Notes under the pieces: model-generated
Seen by the model: the letters and a program-made list of their open reading frames with translations, nothing else
What the model was told of the DNA's origin: nothing
The model's database searches: none
Part shown: in pieces, positions 7,028 to 16,320 of the stretch
Layout of the letters: each line of letters opens with the position of its first letter
Position numbering within the stretch: the first letter of the stretch is position 1
Origin: Holosporaceae bacterium 'Namur'
Lineage (GTDB): Bacteria; Pseudomonadota; Alphaproteobacteria; Rickettsiales; Midichloriaceae
DNA: 64,000 nt
Assembly (NCBI GenBank): GCA_014116815.1
Contig: JACGYV010000002.1
Location: 1 to 64,000 of the forward strand
Reading direction: 5' to 3'
Position numbers and translations under genes: made by a program

Positions 7028-9750
7028 TATAAAGTTCTTGCCTCTTCAATAAGCTCATAAGCTTCAACTTTGTCACCCGGCTTAATATCTTCATAGTTTT
7101 CAAATGACATACCGCACTCAAATCCTGTTCTAACTTCTTTAACATCATCTTTAAATCGTTTTAAAGCTTTTAGTTTACCATCGAAAATAACTACGTTATC
7201 ACGAATAAGCCTAGCATTAGCTTGTTTTTTAATCATCCCTTCTGTTACATAGCATCCCGCTACTTTACCGAACTTACTTAAATCAAATACTTCTTTAATA
7301 TCAACATACCCTAGAATATGCTCTTTAATAGTCGGTGAAAGCATGCCTGACATAGCTGCTTTAACATCATCAACCAAATTATAAATAACCGAGTAGTATC
7401 TGATTTCCACACCATGCTTTCTGGCGAGGTCACGCGCAAGGCTATTCGCTCTTACGTTAAACCCGACGATGAATGCTTCGGATGCATTAGCAAGAGTAAT
7501 ATCGGATTCCGTAATTCCACCAACGCCCATATGCAGCAATTTAACTTGAATTTCTTCGGTAGAAAGCTTCATTAAGCTATTGGAAATAGCTTCGACGGAA
7601 CCTTGTACATCCGCTTTAATAATAATATTAAACTCTTTAAAGTGGGAGTTTTTAGCTTTTAAGAATAATTGCTCTAAAGAAGTTTTTCTGGAACTTATTA
7701 AGGCTCTTTCCTTTTCTTTATTAATTCTGAACTCAGCAATTTCTTTAGATAATTTTTCATTAGCCGTTATGATAAATTCATCTCCGGCAATCGGAGCTTC
7801 ATTTAATCCAAGAACTTCTACAGGTGTTGAAGGCCCTGCTTCGGTAGTTCTCTGTCTTTTATCATTATTTAGAGCTTTAACTTTACCATATGCCGTTCCG
7901 GCAACAATAAAGTCACCGTTTCTTAATGTTCCGTTTTGAACTAAAAGAGTCGTTGCAACCCCTCGCCCTTTATCCACTTGAGCTTCAATTACCACCCCTT
8001 TGGCAAGCCTATTAGGATTAGCTTTTAAGTCCATCACCTCAGCTTGTAGCAATATTGACTCTTCAAGTTTATCAAGGTTAATCCTTTTTTTAGCGGAAAC
8101 TTCAACAACTATGGTATCACCGCCCATATCTTCAGGAACAAGCCCATGGATTAATAGTTCATTTTTAACTCTATTAGCATCCGCATCCGGTTTATCAATT
8201 TTGTTAATTGCAACAATTATAGGAACTTCAGCTGCTTTTGCATGGTTAATTGCTTCAACTGTCTGCTGCATTATACCGTCATCAGCCGCAACAACCAGAA
8301 CTACTATATCAGTCGCTTTAGCGCCCCTGGAACGCATTGCGGTAAATGCTTCATGACCCGGAGTATCCAGGAATGTAATATAATGGCCGCTTTCAAGTTT
8401 AACTTGATATGCTCCGATATGTTGAGTAATACCACCTGCTTCGCCGCCGACTACATCGGTAGATCTTAGAGCATCAAGCAATGAAGTTTTACCGTGATCA
8501 ACGTGCCCCATTACCGTAACAACCGGTGGTCTGGTTTTTAAACTTTCAGGAGAATCTTCAATTTCACTAAGCAATGATTTTTCAATATCCTCAGCAGTTA
8601 CTCTTTTTACTTTATGACCGAATTCTGTGGCAATAAGTTCAGCAGTATCCGCATCAATTGATTGGTTTAGAGTAACCATCATCCCCATTTTCATTAATGC
8701 TTTTATAACATCCGCAGCTTTTTCCGACATACGGTTTGCAAGTTCTTGAACACTGATTACATCAGGTAAAATAACTTCACGGAAAACTTTTTCCTTATCT
8801 TTCGGAGCATCAAAATTTCGCTTAAATTTATCTTTAGATCTTTTAAACGGTGAGGAGCTTTTGTTTCTTCTGAAAGTTCCGTCTTCCTGATCCATCATCA
8901 TAACTTGTGCAACAGAGAGCTTTTTATTAACTCTCTTATCGGGTTCCGCTTTTTTAACCGGAGCAGTGAATTTTTCTTCTTCCTCAATCTCAGCTTTAGT
9001 TTTCTTCTTAGCGATTATGACCCCGGGCTTAATATTAGTGTCCGCAGGTTTGGTCTCTTTATCCGCTACAGCGACAGTATCTTTTTTAACTTCGGTTTCA
9101 GGTTGTTTTTCTTCTTTAGGTTTTAAACCTGCACCAATGGTATTTAAATTTTTAACTTTCCCTTTAGTAAGAAGTATAGCCTTTAGCTCATTACTTCTTT
9201 TCTTAGCTTCTTCTTCATGTCTCTGTTTTTCTTGTGCAATTCTTTTTTGCTCTTCAGGGCTTATGTTTTCTTCTACTCTTTCCACTATCGGTTCAGGTTC
9301 TGCAACTACTACTTTTTCTTCTTCTTTCTCTTCCCGGGCTTTATTTGCTGCGGCTTCTTCAGCCTCTTTTTTAGCTTTACTGATAAGCTCCTGTTGCTCC
9401 AAGCGTATTTTTTCTTCTTCTTTAATCCTTTCTTGTTCCCTTTTTTTATCTATTTCGGCTTGGCGTAAAACTTCAACTCTTCTTTCTCTTTCTTCTAAAG
9501 TTAACCCGTCTAATTCATCAGTTCCGTAGTTACTGACTTTTTGTTTAGGAGCAGCCTTAGTTGAACCTCTTGCTTTAGTAACAACTACAACAGTACCTTT
9601 TGAATGAGTAACCGGTTGTTGAGCAGGCCTGTTTTTTATCTGTACCCCCCCGGGTACACCAAGCTTACCTCCGGCATTACTAAGACCCAAAGTACCTGAC
9701 TTTAGTGTTAAAGTTTTTTTGCCTGTAGATTGGTCTTTATTATCACTCAT
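7027..9750 (-). CDS. infB: Translation initiation factor IF-2
   Basis: IF-2 is the GTPase that brings fMet-tRNA to the 30S subunit and promotes subunit joining. The 907-residue product has a long charged, low-complexity N-terminal region (residues ~80-330, rich in Lys and Glu, coiled-coil-like). The G domain follows with GHVDHGKT (415-422), DTPGHEAF (462-469) and NKID (516-519), then domains II-IV ending in the [17 protein letters not shown] motif. Length matches alphaproteobacterial IF-2. The gap to nusA is 22 bp, within the same operon. Confidence 0.97.
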   Translation of the reverse strand: MSDNKDQSTGKKTLTLKSGTLGLSNAGGKLGVPGGVQIKNRPAQQPVTHSKGTVVVVTKARGSTKAAPKQKVSNYGTDELDGLTLEERERRVEVLRQAEIDKKREQERIKEEEKIRLEQQELISKAKKEAEEAAANKAREEKEEEKVVVAEPEPIVERVEENISPEEQKRIAQEKQRHEEEAKKRSNELKAILLTKGKVKNLNTIGAGLKPKEEKQPETEVKKDTVAVADKETKPADTNIKPGVIIAKKKTKAEIEEEEKFTAPVKKAEPDKRVNKKLSVAQVMMMDQEDGTFRRNKSSSPFKRSKDKFKRNFDAPKDKEKVFREVILPDVISVQELANRMSEKAADVIKALMKMGMMVTLNQSIDADTAELIATEFGHKVKRVTAEDIEKSLLSEIEDSPESLKTRPPVVTVMGHVDHGKTSLLDALRSTDVVGGEAGGITQHIGAYQVKLESGHYITFLDTPGHEAFTAMRSRGAKATDIVVLVVAADDGIMQQTVEAINHAKAAEVPIIVAINKIDKPDADANRVKNELLIHGLVPEDMGGDTIVVEVSAKKRINLDKLEESILLQAEVMDLKANPNRLAKGVVIEAQVDKGRGVATTLLVQNGTLRNGDFIVAGTAYGKVKALNNDKRQRTTEAGPSTPVEVLGLNEAPIAGDEFIITANEKLSKEIAEFRINKEKERALISSRKTSLEQLFLKAKNSHFKEFNIIIKADVQGSVEAISNSLMKLSTEEIQVKLLHMGVGGITESDITLANASEAFIVGFNVRANSLARDLARKHGVEIRYYSVIYNLVDDVKAAMSGMLSPTIKEHILGYVDIKEVFDLSKFGKVAGCYVTEGMIKKQANARLIRDNVVIFDGKLKALKRFKDDVKEVRTGFECGMSFENYEDIKPGDKVEAYELIEEARTL

Positions 9751-9772
9751 TAAATACTACCTCGCCGAGAAT

Positions 9773-11338
9773 TTATTTTTGAGCTGCCTCAGGTTCGAAA
9801 TACGCAACCTTTCTTGCAGCCATAATTATATTATCAATTTCTTTGTTGCTAAGCCCGCTTTTCGGACAGAGCTCTACTAACTCATCATGAGATAAGTCCG
9901 CTAAATCATTTAATTTTTTGATATTGCTCTTATATAATTTTATAGCAAAATCATTAGTTATACCTTCCAGTTTTAGAATTTCAGGATCAACCTTGCTTAG
10001 CTCTTCCGCCTGCGGGGTAATTAATTGCGAAGCATCCTCATGAACTAAAGCATATTGCCCGGCTCTGGAAATCAACTCTTCGGCAATACCTTCATCAAGC
10101 CCTTCAATATTGGCTAAATCTTTAATTTCCGCATCAGCAATGTCTTGAATTGAGGAAAATCCTTCTGAAGCAAGAAGTTGGGCTAAAATTTCTTCCAAAT
10201 CAAGAGCAGCCATAAATTTAGCAGTAATTGCATTAAATTCTTCAGTTCTTCTCTTAGATTCCAAATCTTCGGTAATTACATCCAAGTTCCAGCCCACTAT
10301 CTGAGAAGCAAGCCTCACATTCTGCCCCCGCTTACCGATTGCAATACTTAATTGCTCATCGGGAACGACAGCCTCAATTCTTTTCTTATCCTCATCAATA
10401 ATAACTTTAGTGACTCCGGCCGGAGCAAGCGCATTAACAACCAGTGTTGCATAATCCGAACTCCAGGGAATAATATCAATCTTCTCACCGCCCAGCTCGG
10501 ATATTACTGCTTGAACCCTTGAACCTCTGACACCTACGCATGAACCGACTGCATCTATTGAAGAATCCGAGGAATACACTGCTATCTTAGATCTTAAGCC
10601 CGGGTCTCTCGCCACTGCTTTAATCTCAATAATTCTATCATAAATTTCAGGAACTTCTTGAGTAAATAATTTAGAAAGGAAATCGTTGTGAGTTCTTGTA
10701 AGAACAATTTGCGGTCCTTTGCTGTCTTTATTAACTTCAAGCACTAATGCCCTAATTCTATCACCTTGCTTCACTTTATCATTTTTAAGAAGATTTTCTT
10801 TTTTAATTAAAGCTTCTGCCGAACCGATTTTGATTAGAATATTTCCGTATTCTACTTTTTCAATTACTCCGCTTATAATTTCGCCGACTCTGTTCTTAAA
10901 CTCATCATATTGTTTATTCTTCTCAATTTCTCTAACTTTATTGGTAATTACCTGCTTGGCGGATTGGGCAGCAACTCTTCCCAGGTCAATAGGAGGAAGC
11001 GGTTCTGAAATTATATCGCCGACTTCGGCATCTTCACTTTTATTTTTTGCATCCGAGAGCGCAATTTTGTTTAAACTTCTAATATATTCATCAACTTCTT
11101 CACCTAATTCATCTTCCACGTTGTCAACGACCAACATTTCTCTATAAAGCCTAATTTCTCCGGTTTTACGATCAATTTCAGCACGAACTGAATGTTCATG
11201 ACCATACTTTCTTCTTGCTGCAATTCTCACAGCTTCTTCTAATGCTTCAAGAATTAAATCTCTATGTATGGATTTTTCTCTTGCAACAGCATCTGCGATT
11301 TGTAAGATTTCAGTACTTCCAAAACTTCTCTCGCTCAT
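9773..11338 (-). CDS. nusA: Transcription termination/antitermination factor NusA
   Basis: NusA binds RNA polymerase and modulates pausing, termination and antitermination. The 521-residue protein shows the N-terminal RNAP-binding domain, an S1 domain (GEIISGVIEKVEYGNILIKI), two KH domains (DPGLRSKIAV..., CVGVRGSRVQAV and AIGKRGQNVRLA) and a C-terminal acidic helical repeat region (LASEGFSSIQDIADAEI). The 18-bp gap from rimP and 22-bp gap to infB place it in the ribosome/transcription operon. Confidence 0.96.
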   Translation of the reverse strand: MSERSFGSTEILQIADAVAREKSIHRDLILEALEEAVRIAARRKYGHEHSVRAEIDRKTGEIRLYREMLVVDNVEDELGEEVDEYIRSLNKIALSDAKNKSEDAEVGDIISEPLPPIDLGRVAAQSAKQVITNKVREIEKNKQYDEFKNRVGEIISGVIEKVEYGNILIKIGSAEALIKKENLLKNDKVKQGDRIRALVLEVNKDSKGPQIVLTRTHNDFLSKLFTQEVPEIYDRIIEIKAVARDPGLRSKIAVYSSDSSIDAVGSCVGVRGSRVQAVISELGGEKIDIIPWSSDYATLVVNALAPAGVTKVIIDEDKKRIEAVVPDEQLSIAIGKRGQNVRLASQIVGWNLDVITEDLESKRRTEEFNAITAKFMAALDLEEILAQLLASEGFSSIQDIADAEIKDLANIEGLDEGIAEELISRAGQYALVHEDASQLITPQAEELSKVDPEILKLEGITNDFAIKLYKSNIKKLNDLADLSHDELVELCPKSGLSNKEIDNIIMAARKVAYFEPEAAQK

Positions 11339-11356
11339 CTTAGCTTAAAACCTCGT

Positions 11357-11860
11357 TTATTTCGTGTTAGAGTTTATATTAGAATCAAAATATTGCAAGA
11401 AAGCTTCTTCAATATTATTAAAATTTAAATTTATTATTTCATTTGCATCTTTCGGCAAAATTACAATATTTTCTTCGTTGACTTCATTGATTTTACCGAT
11501 GAACCTTCTTCTTCCGTCTACTGCTTCAAATATAGTTAACTTAATTATATTACCTATATTATTTTCAAAATCCTTTAAACGAGTTAACGGCCTATTTAAG
11601 CCGGGAGAGCTAACTTCCAGGGTATATCTTTCATCGATTATATCCTCAACATCAAGCAGTGTGGATATATGTCTGCTAACTTGTTCACAATCTTCAATAG
11701 CAATATTCTCATTATCCATTCTATCAATCATGATTTGCAAGGTCTTGCTTCTCCCTGCTTGGAGATTTTTAATTCTGACTATATCAAAGCCTAAAGCCCT
11801 AACTGATTCATTAATAATCTCAAAAATTTTACTTTCCGCTTGTGTTTGGTAAATTGCCAT
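11357..11860 (-). CDS. rimP: Ribosome maturation factor RimP
   Basis: RimP assists 30S assembly. The 167-residue protein has the expected pattern: an N-terminal domain with LGFDIVRIK and LQIMIDR, the DCEQVSRHISTLLDVED segment, then EVSSPGLNRPLTRLKDFE, the family's most conserved motif, and an SH3-like C-terminus. It is the first gene of the operon and starts about 20 bases after a terminator hairpin that overlaps the candidate promoter. Confidence 0.93.
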   Translation of the reverse strand: MAIYQTQAESKIFEIINESVRALGFDIVRIKNLQAGRSKTLQIMIDRMDNENIAIEDCEQVSRHISTLLDVEDIIDERYTLEVSSPGLNRPLTRLKDFENNIGNIIKLTIFEAVDGRRRFIGKINEVNEENIVILPKDANEIINLNFNNIEEAFLQYFDSNINSNTK

Positions 11861-11881
11861 GTCTTTTAAAAATTAATTAAA

Positions 11882-11910
11882 ACAAAAGGCGGGAAAACCC
11901 CACCTTTTGT
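11882..11910 (-). terminator. Terminator of the dxs-cysQ unit, at the start of the rimP operon
   Basis: ACAAAAGG (11882-11889) pairs with CCTTTTGT (11903-11910). On the minus strand the stem is followed by TTTTAATTAATTTTT. It lies after the cysQ-like gene and directly before rimP. Confidence 0.6.
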
Positions 11911-11914
11911 GGTA

Positions 11915-11943
11915 TATAAACACTAAATCAGAGCGATTGTCAA
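11915..11943 (-). promoter_or_regulatory. Candidate sigma70 promoter of the rimP-nusA-infB-rbfA operon
   Basis: On the minus strand a consensus -35 TTGACA (11938-11943) is followed after 17 bases by TTTATA (11915-11920), or after 19 bases by TATATA. The start point would fall near 11907, inside the preceding hairpin, so transcripts starting here would lack a complete terminator stem. Confidence 0.5.
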
Positions 11944-11964
11944 GAATTGTTATTATCAATGAAA

Positions 11965-12783
11965 TTATAATAACTCCGCTAATTTTTCCCTAATATATTC
12001 TTCTCCGATATGAGAGCTAAAAGCCACGAAATTCGGACATCTTAAAGAATTTTTATTGTAGGTTAGTATATTACCCTTTCTATCGAAAATTAAACCTCCG
12101 GCGCAAGTCAAAATAGCATGCCCGGCGGCTATATCCCAAGTGTTTATGCGTGAGAAATTTGAATACATATCATATATTCCTTCCGCGACTAAACAAAACT
12201 TAAAAGAGCTTGAAACCTGATCTGACGAAATAACATTAAGCGAAGCGATAAAATTTAAAGCATCTTCACCTAAGTGCCTGGTCGGAACTACAATATTTAT
12301 TGCTTTATCGTTTTTTATATCCCGGTTAACTTTTATTTGAGTAGTAATGCCGCTATGTTCCTTGTAAGCTTTTTTATCAGTTCCTGTATAATATAGGGCT
12401 TGTTTTAAGGGTTGGTAAATAATACCGAATTTAGAGGTTTTATTTTCAATTAAAGCGATATTGATTGTAAAGTCGCCCTTTTTTCTAATAAAAGATTTTG
12501 TGCCGTCAATAGGGTCAATTAGCCAGTAAGTATCGTTTTCTTTCAATATATCCATATTATGTTCCTGATCCGCTTCTTCGGAAATAATCGGTATTTGTGG
12601 AAACATTTTGGTAAGTTGTACGGTAATTAAATCACTTAACTCTTGATCTGCAATTGTTACAGGAGATTTATCGGACTTATACTGCACATTGATATCCGAA
12701 AAGTCATAATACCTCCTCGCCTGCTCTCCGGCTTCTTTAACTAAAATAATAAGCTTTTCTATTTGATTTTGTTCAAGCAGCAT
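11965..12783 (-). CDS. cysQ: 3'(2'),5'-bisphosphate nucleotidase, CysQ-type inositol monophosphatase family
   Basis: This 272-residue protein belongs to the lithium-sensitive phosphatase fold. Metal-binding residues are present in SEEAD (Glu69, Glu70), DPIDGTKSF (Asp90, Asp93) and [10 protein letters not shown] (Trp216, Asp217). The CysQ subgroup hydrolyses 3'-phosphoadenosine 5'-phosphate; exact substrate cannot be told from motifs alone and an inositol-phosphate phosphatase is the alternative. Its start overlaps the dxs stop by 11 bp, so the two are translationally coupled. A terminator follows at 11882-11910. Confidence 0.85.
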   Translation of the reverse strand: MLLEQNQIEKLIILVKEAGEQARRYYDFSDINVQYKSDKSPVTIADQELSDLITVQLTKMFPQIPIISEEADQEHNMDILKENDTYWLIDPIDGTKSFIRKKGDFTINIALIENKTSKFGIIYQPLKQALYYTGTDKKAYKEHSGITTQIKVNRDIKNDKAINIVVPTRHLGEDALNFIASLNVISSDQVSSSFKFCLVAEGIYDMYSNFSRINTWDIAAGHAILTCAGGLIFDRKGNILTYNKNSLRCPNFVAFSSHIGEEYIREKLAELL

Positions 12784-14695
12784 TTTTCAGTTTCATATCT
12801 AATAGTTTTACTACTTCTTTAATAATTTTAGAAGCATTTAGTCCTGCTTCTTCATACATAACATCCACATTATTATGATCGATAAATCGATCAGGTAAGA
12901 ACATTGCTCTGAATTTTAGATTATTGGAATCAAGTAACCCTTCCTGCGATAAAAATTGCATTACATGAGAACCGAACCCACCTATCGCTCCTTCCTCAAG
13001 TGTAATCAGCACCTCATGGTTTTCGGCAAGATTTAAGATTAGCTGCTCATCAATAGGTTTAGCAAATCTTGCATCAGCTACGGTAATTTTAATATTAAAT
13101 TGTTTTTCAATTTCGTGAGCAGCTTTTAAAGCTTCCTCAAGCCTGGTACCAAGCGAAAGGACGGCTACTCTCTTACCTTCTCTTACCACCCTACCCTTAC
13201 CTATGATAAACGTCTCAATCTCGGCAGGTATCTCCGCACATGCGGCTTCCCCCCTTGGAAATCTGAAAGCCGACGGCCTGTCATTAATCATATAGCAAGT
13301 TTGTACGGCGCGCATTAATTCAAGCTCATCGCTTGGTGCTATAACTACAAAGTTCGGTAACATTGCCAGATATGCTATATCAAAAGAACCTGCATGCGTA
13401 GAGCCGTCTGATCCGACTAAGCCTGCTCGATCAACTGCAAATCTTACCGGTAGTGATTGAATAGCAACATCATGTACTACTTGATCAAATGCTCTTTGCA
13501 AAAATGTTGAATAAATAGCAACAAACGGCTTAACCTTATCAAGTGCTAAGCCTGCTGCAAAAGTTACCGCATGCTGCTCGGCAATCCCAACATCAAACAT
13601 CCTATCGGGGAACCGTTCCGCAAATATATTCAGCCCTGTACCTGAAGGCATTGCTGCCGTGATACCGACCACACTTTCATCATATTCAGCAATTTTAGTT
13701 AAACTTTCGGCAAACACTTTAGTATAGGTAGGTCTAATACTTTTTGACTTGATCTGAATTTTAGTATCTAAATCAAACTTGGATACTGCATGAAATCCTT
13801 CCGAACATTCTTCAGGTGAACCAAATCCTTTTCCTTTTTTAGTTATAACATGTAGAAGTATCGGGCTTGAAATCCCTTCCGCTTCTTTTATATTCTCCAA
13901 AATAGGAACCAGTTGCTCAAGGTCATGCCCGTCAACCGGGCCTACATAGTGAAATCCCATTTCTTCAAAGAAGTTTCCGCCTGTAGTAAAATCCTTAGCA
14001 TATTTTTTAGCTTTCTTAGCAAAATTTTCTATAGGGGAAGGCATATGGTTTAAAAAATTTTTCGCTAGACTCCTTACGCTTAAATAAGGCTTCGATGACA
14101 TAAGCCTACATAGATATTGGCTCATTGCGCCGACTGCAGGTGCAATCGACATTTTATTGTCATTTAATACCACAACCATTTTTTTCTTCAGGTGCCCGGC
14201 ATTATTCATCGCTTCATAAGCCATTCCTGCGCTAATTGAACCATCTCCGATTACTGCAATCACATCATGGTCGCTTTCATTTATATCTCTTGCAACGGCA
14301 AGACCTAAAGCAGCCGAGATAGAGGTGGAGCTATGCCCTGCCCCGAATACGTCATATTCACTTTCAGAGCGTTTTAAAAATCCTGAAATACCCCCGGGTT
14401 GTCTTATGGTATGTAATTTATCTTTCCTGCCGGTTAATACTTTATGCGGATATGCCTGATGCCCGATATCCCAGACCAGCAAATCTTTCGGAGTATTAAA
14501 AACATAATGCAATGCAACGGTAAGTTCGGCGACTCCTAAACCGGCGCCCAAGTGTCCGCCCATTTTGGATATGGTAGATATGATTTCTTCTCTTAACTCT
14601 TCAGAGAGCTGTTTTAATTCTTCAATATTTAAGTTTTTTAAATCGGAAGGGTAGTTAACACTATCTAAGATTTTATATGGATGTTGTTTGACCAT
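12773..14695 (-). CDS. dxs: 1-deoxy-D-xylulose-5-phosphate synthase
   Basis: Dxs condenses pyruvate and glyceraldehyde 3-phosphate in the first step of the MEP isoprenoid pathway, using thiamine diphosphate. The 640-residue protein has [14 protein letters not shown], the ThDP-binding GDG...N motif in [26 protein letters not shown], the transketolase pyrimidine-binding domain with [18 protein letters not shown] and [15 protein letters not shown], and the C-terminal domain. The size is standard. It is the upstream gene of a pair with the overlapping cysQ-like gene. Confidence 0.96.
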   Translation of the reverse strand: MVKQHPYKILDSVNYPSDLKNLNIEELKQLSEELREEIISTISKMGGHLGAGLGVAELTVALHYVFNTPKDLLVWDIGHQAYPHKVLTGRKDKLHTIRQPGGISGFLKRSESEYDVFGAGHSSTSISAALGLAVARDINESDHDVIAVIGDGSISAGMAYEAMNNAGHLKKKMVVVLNDNKMSIAPAVGAMSQYLCRLMSSKPYLSVRSLAKNFLNHMPSPIENFAKKAKKYAKDFTTGGNFFEEMGFHYVGPVDGHDLEQLVPILENIKEAEGISSPILLHVITKKGKGFGSPEECSEGFHAVSKFDLDTKIQIKSKSIRPTYTKVFAESLTKIAEYDESVVGITAAMPSGTGLNIFAERFPDRMFDVGIAEQHAVTFAAGLALDKVKPFVAIYSTFLQRAFDQVVHDVAIQSLPVRFAVDRAGLVGSDGSTHAGSFDIAYLAMLPNFVVIAPSDELELMRAVQTCYMINDRPSAFRFPRGEAACAEIPAEIETFIIGKGRVVREGKRVAVLSLGTRLEEALKAAHEIEKQFNIKITVADARFAKPIDEQLILNLAENHEVLITLEEGAIGGFGSHVMQFLSQEGLLDSNNLKFRAMFLPDRFIDHNNVDVMYEEAGLNASKIIKEVVKLLDMKLKNAA

Positions 14696-14842
14696 GCCGG
14701 AGCTTCATATTTTTGCCCACGAGTATAATGAAAAAGATTAATTTTATCAAAGAAATAAACAAATAGGTGGAATATTTTTTTGCTTGTTTTATATAGGGTA
14801 TATATAAAGTAGGTATTACCGGTTAAATCATAGGGAAGATTT

Positions 14843-15262
14843 ATGGAATATAAATTAATTGTGCAGGCCTCTGAAAATTCTGAAATTACTGAAATACTTA
14901 AGCAAGGAGTTAGATCTTACAGTTCTGCCTATTTTAACGGAGTAGTAGGAGGAGATAGCTTTGTTATATATGTTCAAAATAAGATAGGGAAAGTGATCGG
15001 AGGTATCTCGGGTAACTTGGGAAGGTATGCAAAAGTTGCGTGGGCGTGGGTTGATGAAGAACATCGGAACCAAAAGCTCGGGACTAAACTTTTTAACGAA
15101 CTGGATAAGTTTACAAAATTAAAAGGTTCGCGATATATTCTGCTTGAAACATTTGAGTTCCAGGCAAGGCCTTTTTATGAGAAAATAGGTTATGAATGCA
15201 TTGGTACGGTAAAGCAGTTGATAGAGGGCTATGATTGCCACTTTATGAGAAAAGAGTTATAA
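14843..15262 (+). CDS. GNAT-family N-acetyltransferase
   Basis: This 139-residue single-domain protein has the GNAT fold: a mid-protein strand region IGGISGNLGRYAKVAWAWVDEEHR followed by the acetyl-CoA loop in NQKLGTKLFNELDKFTK, corresponding to the Q/R-x-x-G-x-G/A motif, and a C-terminal QARPFYEKIGYECIG segment. The substrate is not predictable. It is 20 bp upstream of an epimerase-like gene on the same strand, probably cotranscribed, and is divergent from dxs. Confidence 0.8.
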   Translation: MEYKLIVQASENSEITEILKQGVRSYSSAYFNGVVGGDSFVIYVQNKIGKVIGGISGNLGRYAKVAWAWVDEEHRNQKLGTKLFNELDKFTKLKGSRYILLETFEFQARPFYEKIGYECIGTVKQLIEGYDCHFMRKEL

Positions 15263-15282
15263 ATTTTTAGGGGGAGTGACTT

Positions 15283-16140
15283 ATGAAAAATCACTTGTTT
15301 TGTTTCGGGCTTGGTTACACTGCTCTTGAAGTTATAAGAGAGCTAAATTCATTAGAACCTGAAAATTGGAAATATTCGGGCACAAAACGTAATCCGGCCA
15401 ACGTTCCCGATAAGCCGATAATTGAAATAATTGATTTTGATGATCTTATCATTATACCTAAATCAGTTACTCATATACTTCTTTCCATACCGCCTAAAGA
15501 AGATGGTGATATAATATACAACCGATTTTTATATCAAATCAAAAAGTTACCTAACCTGAAATGGATAGGCTACTTTTCAACAACCGGAGTTTACGGGGAT
15601 TATCAGGGTAAATGGGTAGATGAACAGAGTTTGACAAAAACCGAGAACTCCAGATCACTTCTAAGGCTTAAAGCTGAATCACAATGGCAAAGTCTTACCG
15701 AATTAGCAGCTGTTAATATATTTAGGCTTTCCGCAATTTACGGAGTTAATAGGAGTGAGTTTGAGAAGATTTTATCAGGTAGAGCTCAAGTTATTATTAA
15801 ACCTAATCATTTTTTTTCCAGAATTCATGTAAATGATATTGCTCAGATGGTTGAAAAAGCAATAAATTTTTCAGCTAAAAATGAAGTTTATAACTTATCC
15901 GATGATTATCCGTGTGCGCAGAACGAAGTTACTGAATATGCTTATAAGCTTTTAAGCTTAACTCCTCCGAAATCAATTGCTTTTAAGGAAGCTGAGTTAT
16001 CGGAAATGGCACAATCATTTTATCTGGAAAGTAAGCGTGTCAGCAATAATAAAGTTAAACAGGGCTTAGGTATTAATTTAAGATACCCAAGCTATAAAGA
16101 AGGGTTACAAGCTATATTCAAAGAGATTCATGAAAGCTAA
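15283..16140 (+). CDS. NAD(P)-binding epimerase/dehydratase-like protein (YeeZ type)
   Basis: The 285-residue protein begins with a Rossmann GxGxxA motif (FGLGYTALEV, Gly9-Ala14) and continues as an extended short-chain dehydrogenase, with FSTTGVYGDYQGKWVDEQS and RLSAIYGVNRS around the expected catalytic region. The usual YxxxK is not obvious; the substrate is unknown. A GGGGGAGTG ribosome-binding site precedes the ATG. The sequence resembles the YeeZ/NAD-dependent epimerase group found widely in proteobacteria. The last codons overlap a 23-codon reading frame starting at 16130. Confidence 0.75.
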   Translation: MKNHLFCFGLGYTALEVIRELNSLEPENWKYSGTKRNPANVPDKPIIEIIDFDDLIIIPKSVTHILLSIPPKEDGDIIYNRFLYQIKKLPNLKWIGYFSTTGVYGDYQGKWVDEQSLTKTENSRSLLRLKAESQWQSLTELAAVNIFRLSAIYGVNRSEFEKILSGRAQVIIKPNHFFSRIHVNDIAQMVEKAINFSAKNEVYNLSDDYPCAQNEVTEYAYKLLSLTPPKSIAFKEAELSEMAQSFYLESKRVSNNKVKQGLGINLRYPSYKEGLQAIFKEIHES

Positions 16141-16201
16141 ATTTTATTATATTTTAATAATCATTGTGTTAGCTATTTCTCCGTTTGTGGCTTTAGCATA
16201 A
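16130..16201 (+). CDS. Orphan 23-residue signal-peptide-like ORF
   Basis: An ATG within the last codons of the epimerase-like gene opens a 23-codon frame, MKAKFYYILIIIVLAISPFV followed by ALA and TAA. It has a lysine start, a hydrophobic core and an AxA-like cleavage end, exactly the layout of a Sec signal peptide, and then stops. It could be a true small membrane peptide, the surviving start of a lost exported protein, or chance. No homologue can be named. Confidence 0.3.
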   Translation: MKAKFYYILIIIVLAISPFVALA

Positions 16202-16320
16202 AATGCTCGTATAAGTTTAAGGTTATGGATAATACAATATTGCAAGGTGTTGTATATAGCCTAACGTAATAAAGTATTATAAAAATGCATAAATCTACTT
16301 TTATGATTAATTAACTAAAC

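Noticed and set aside
8966..9529. Plus-strand 187-codon Ser/Phe-rich frame opposite infB
   Set aside because: It mirrors the low-complexity Lys/Glu region of IF-2 and has no family features.
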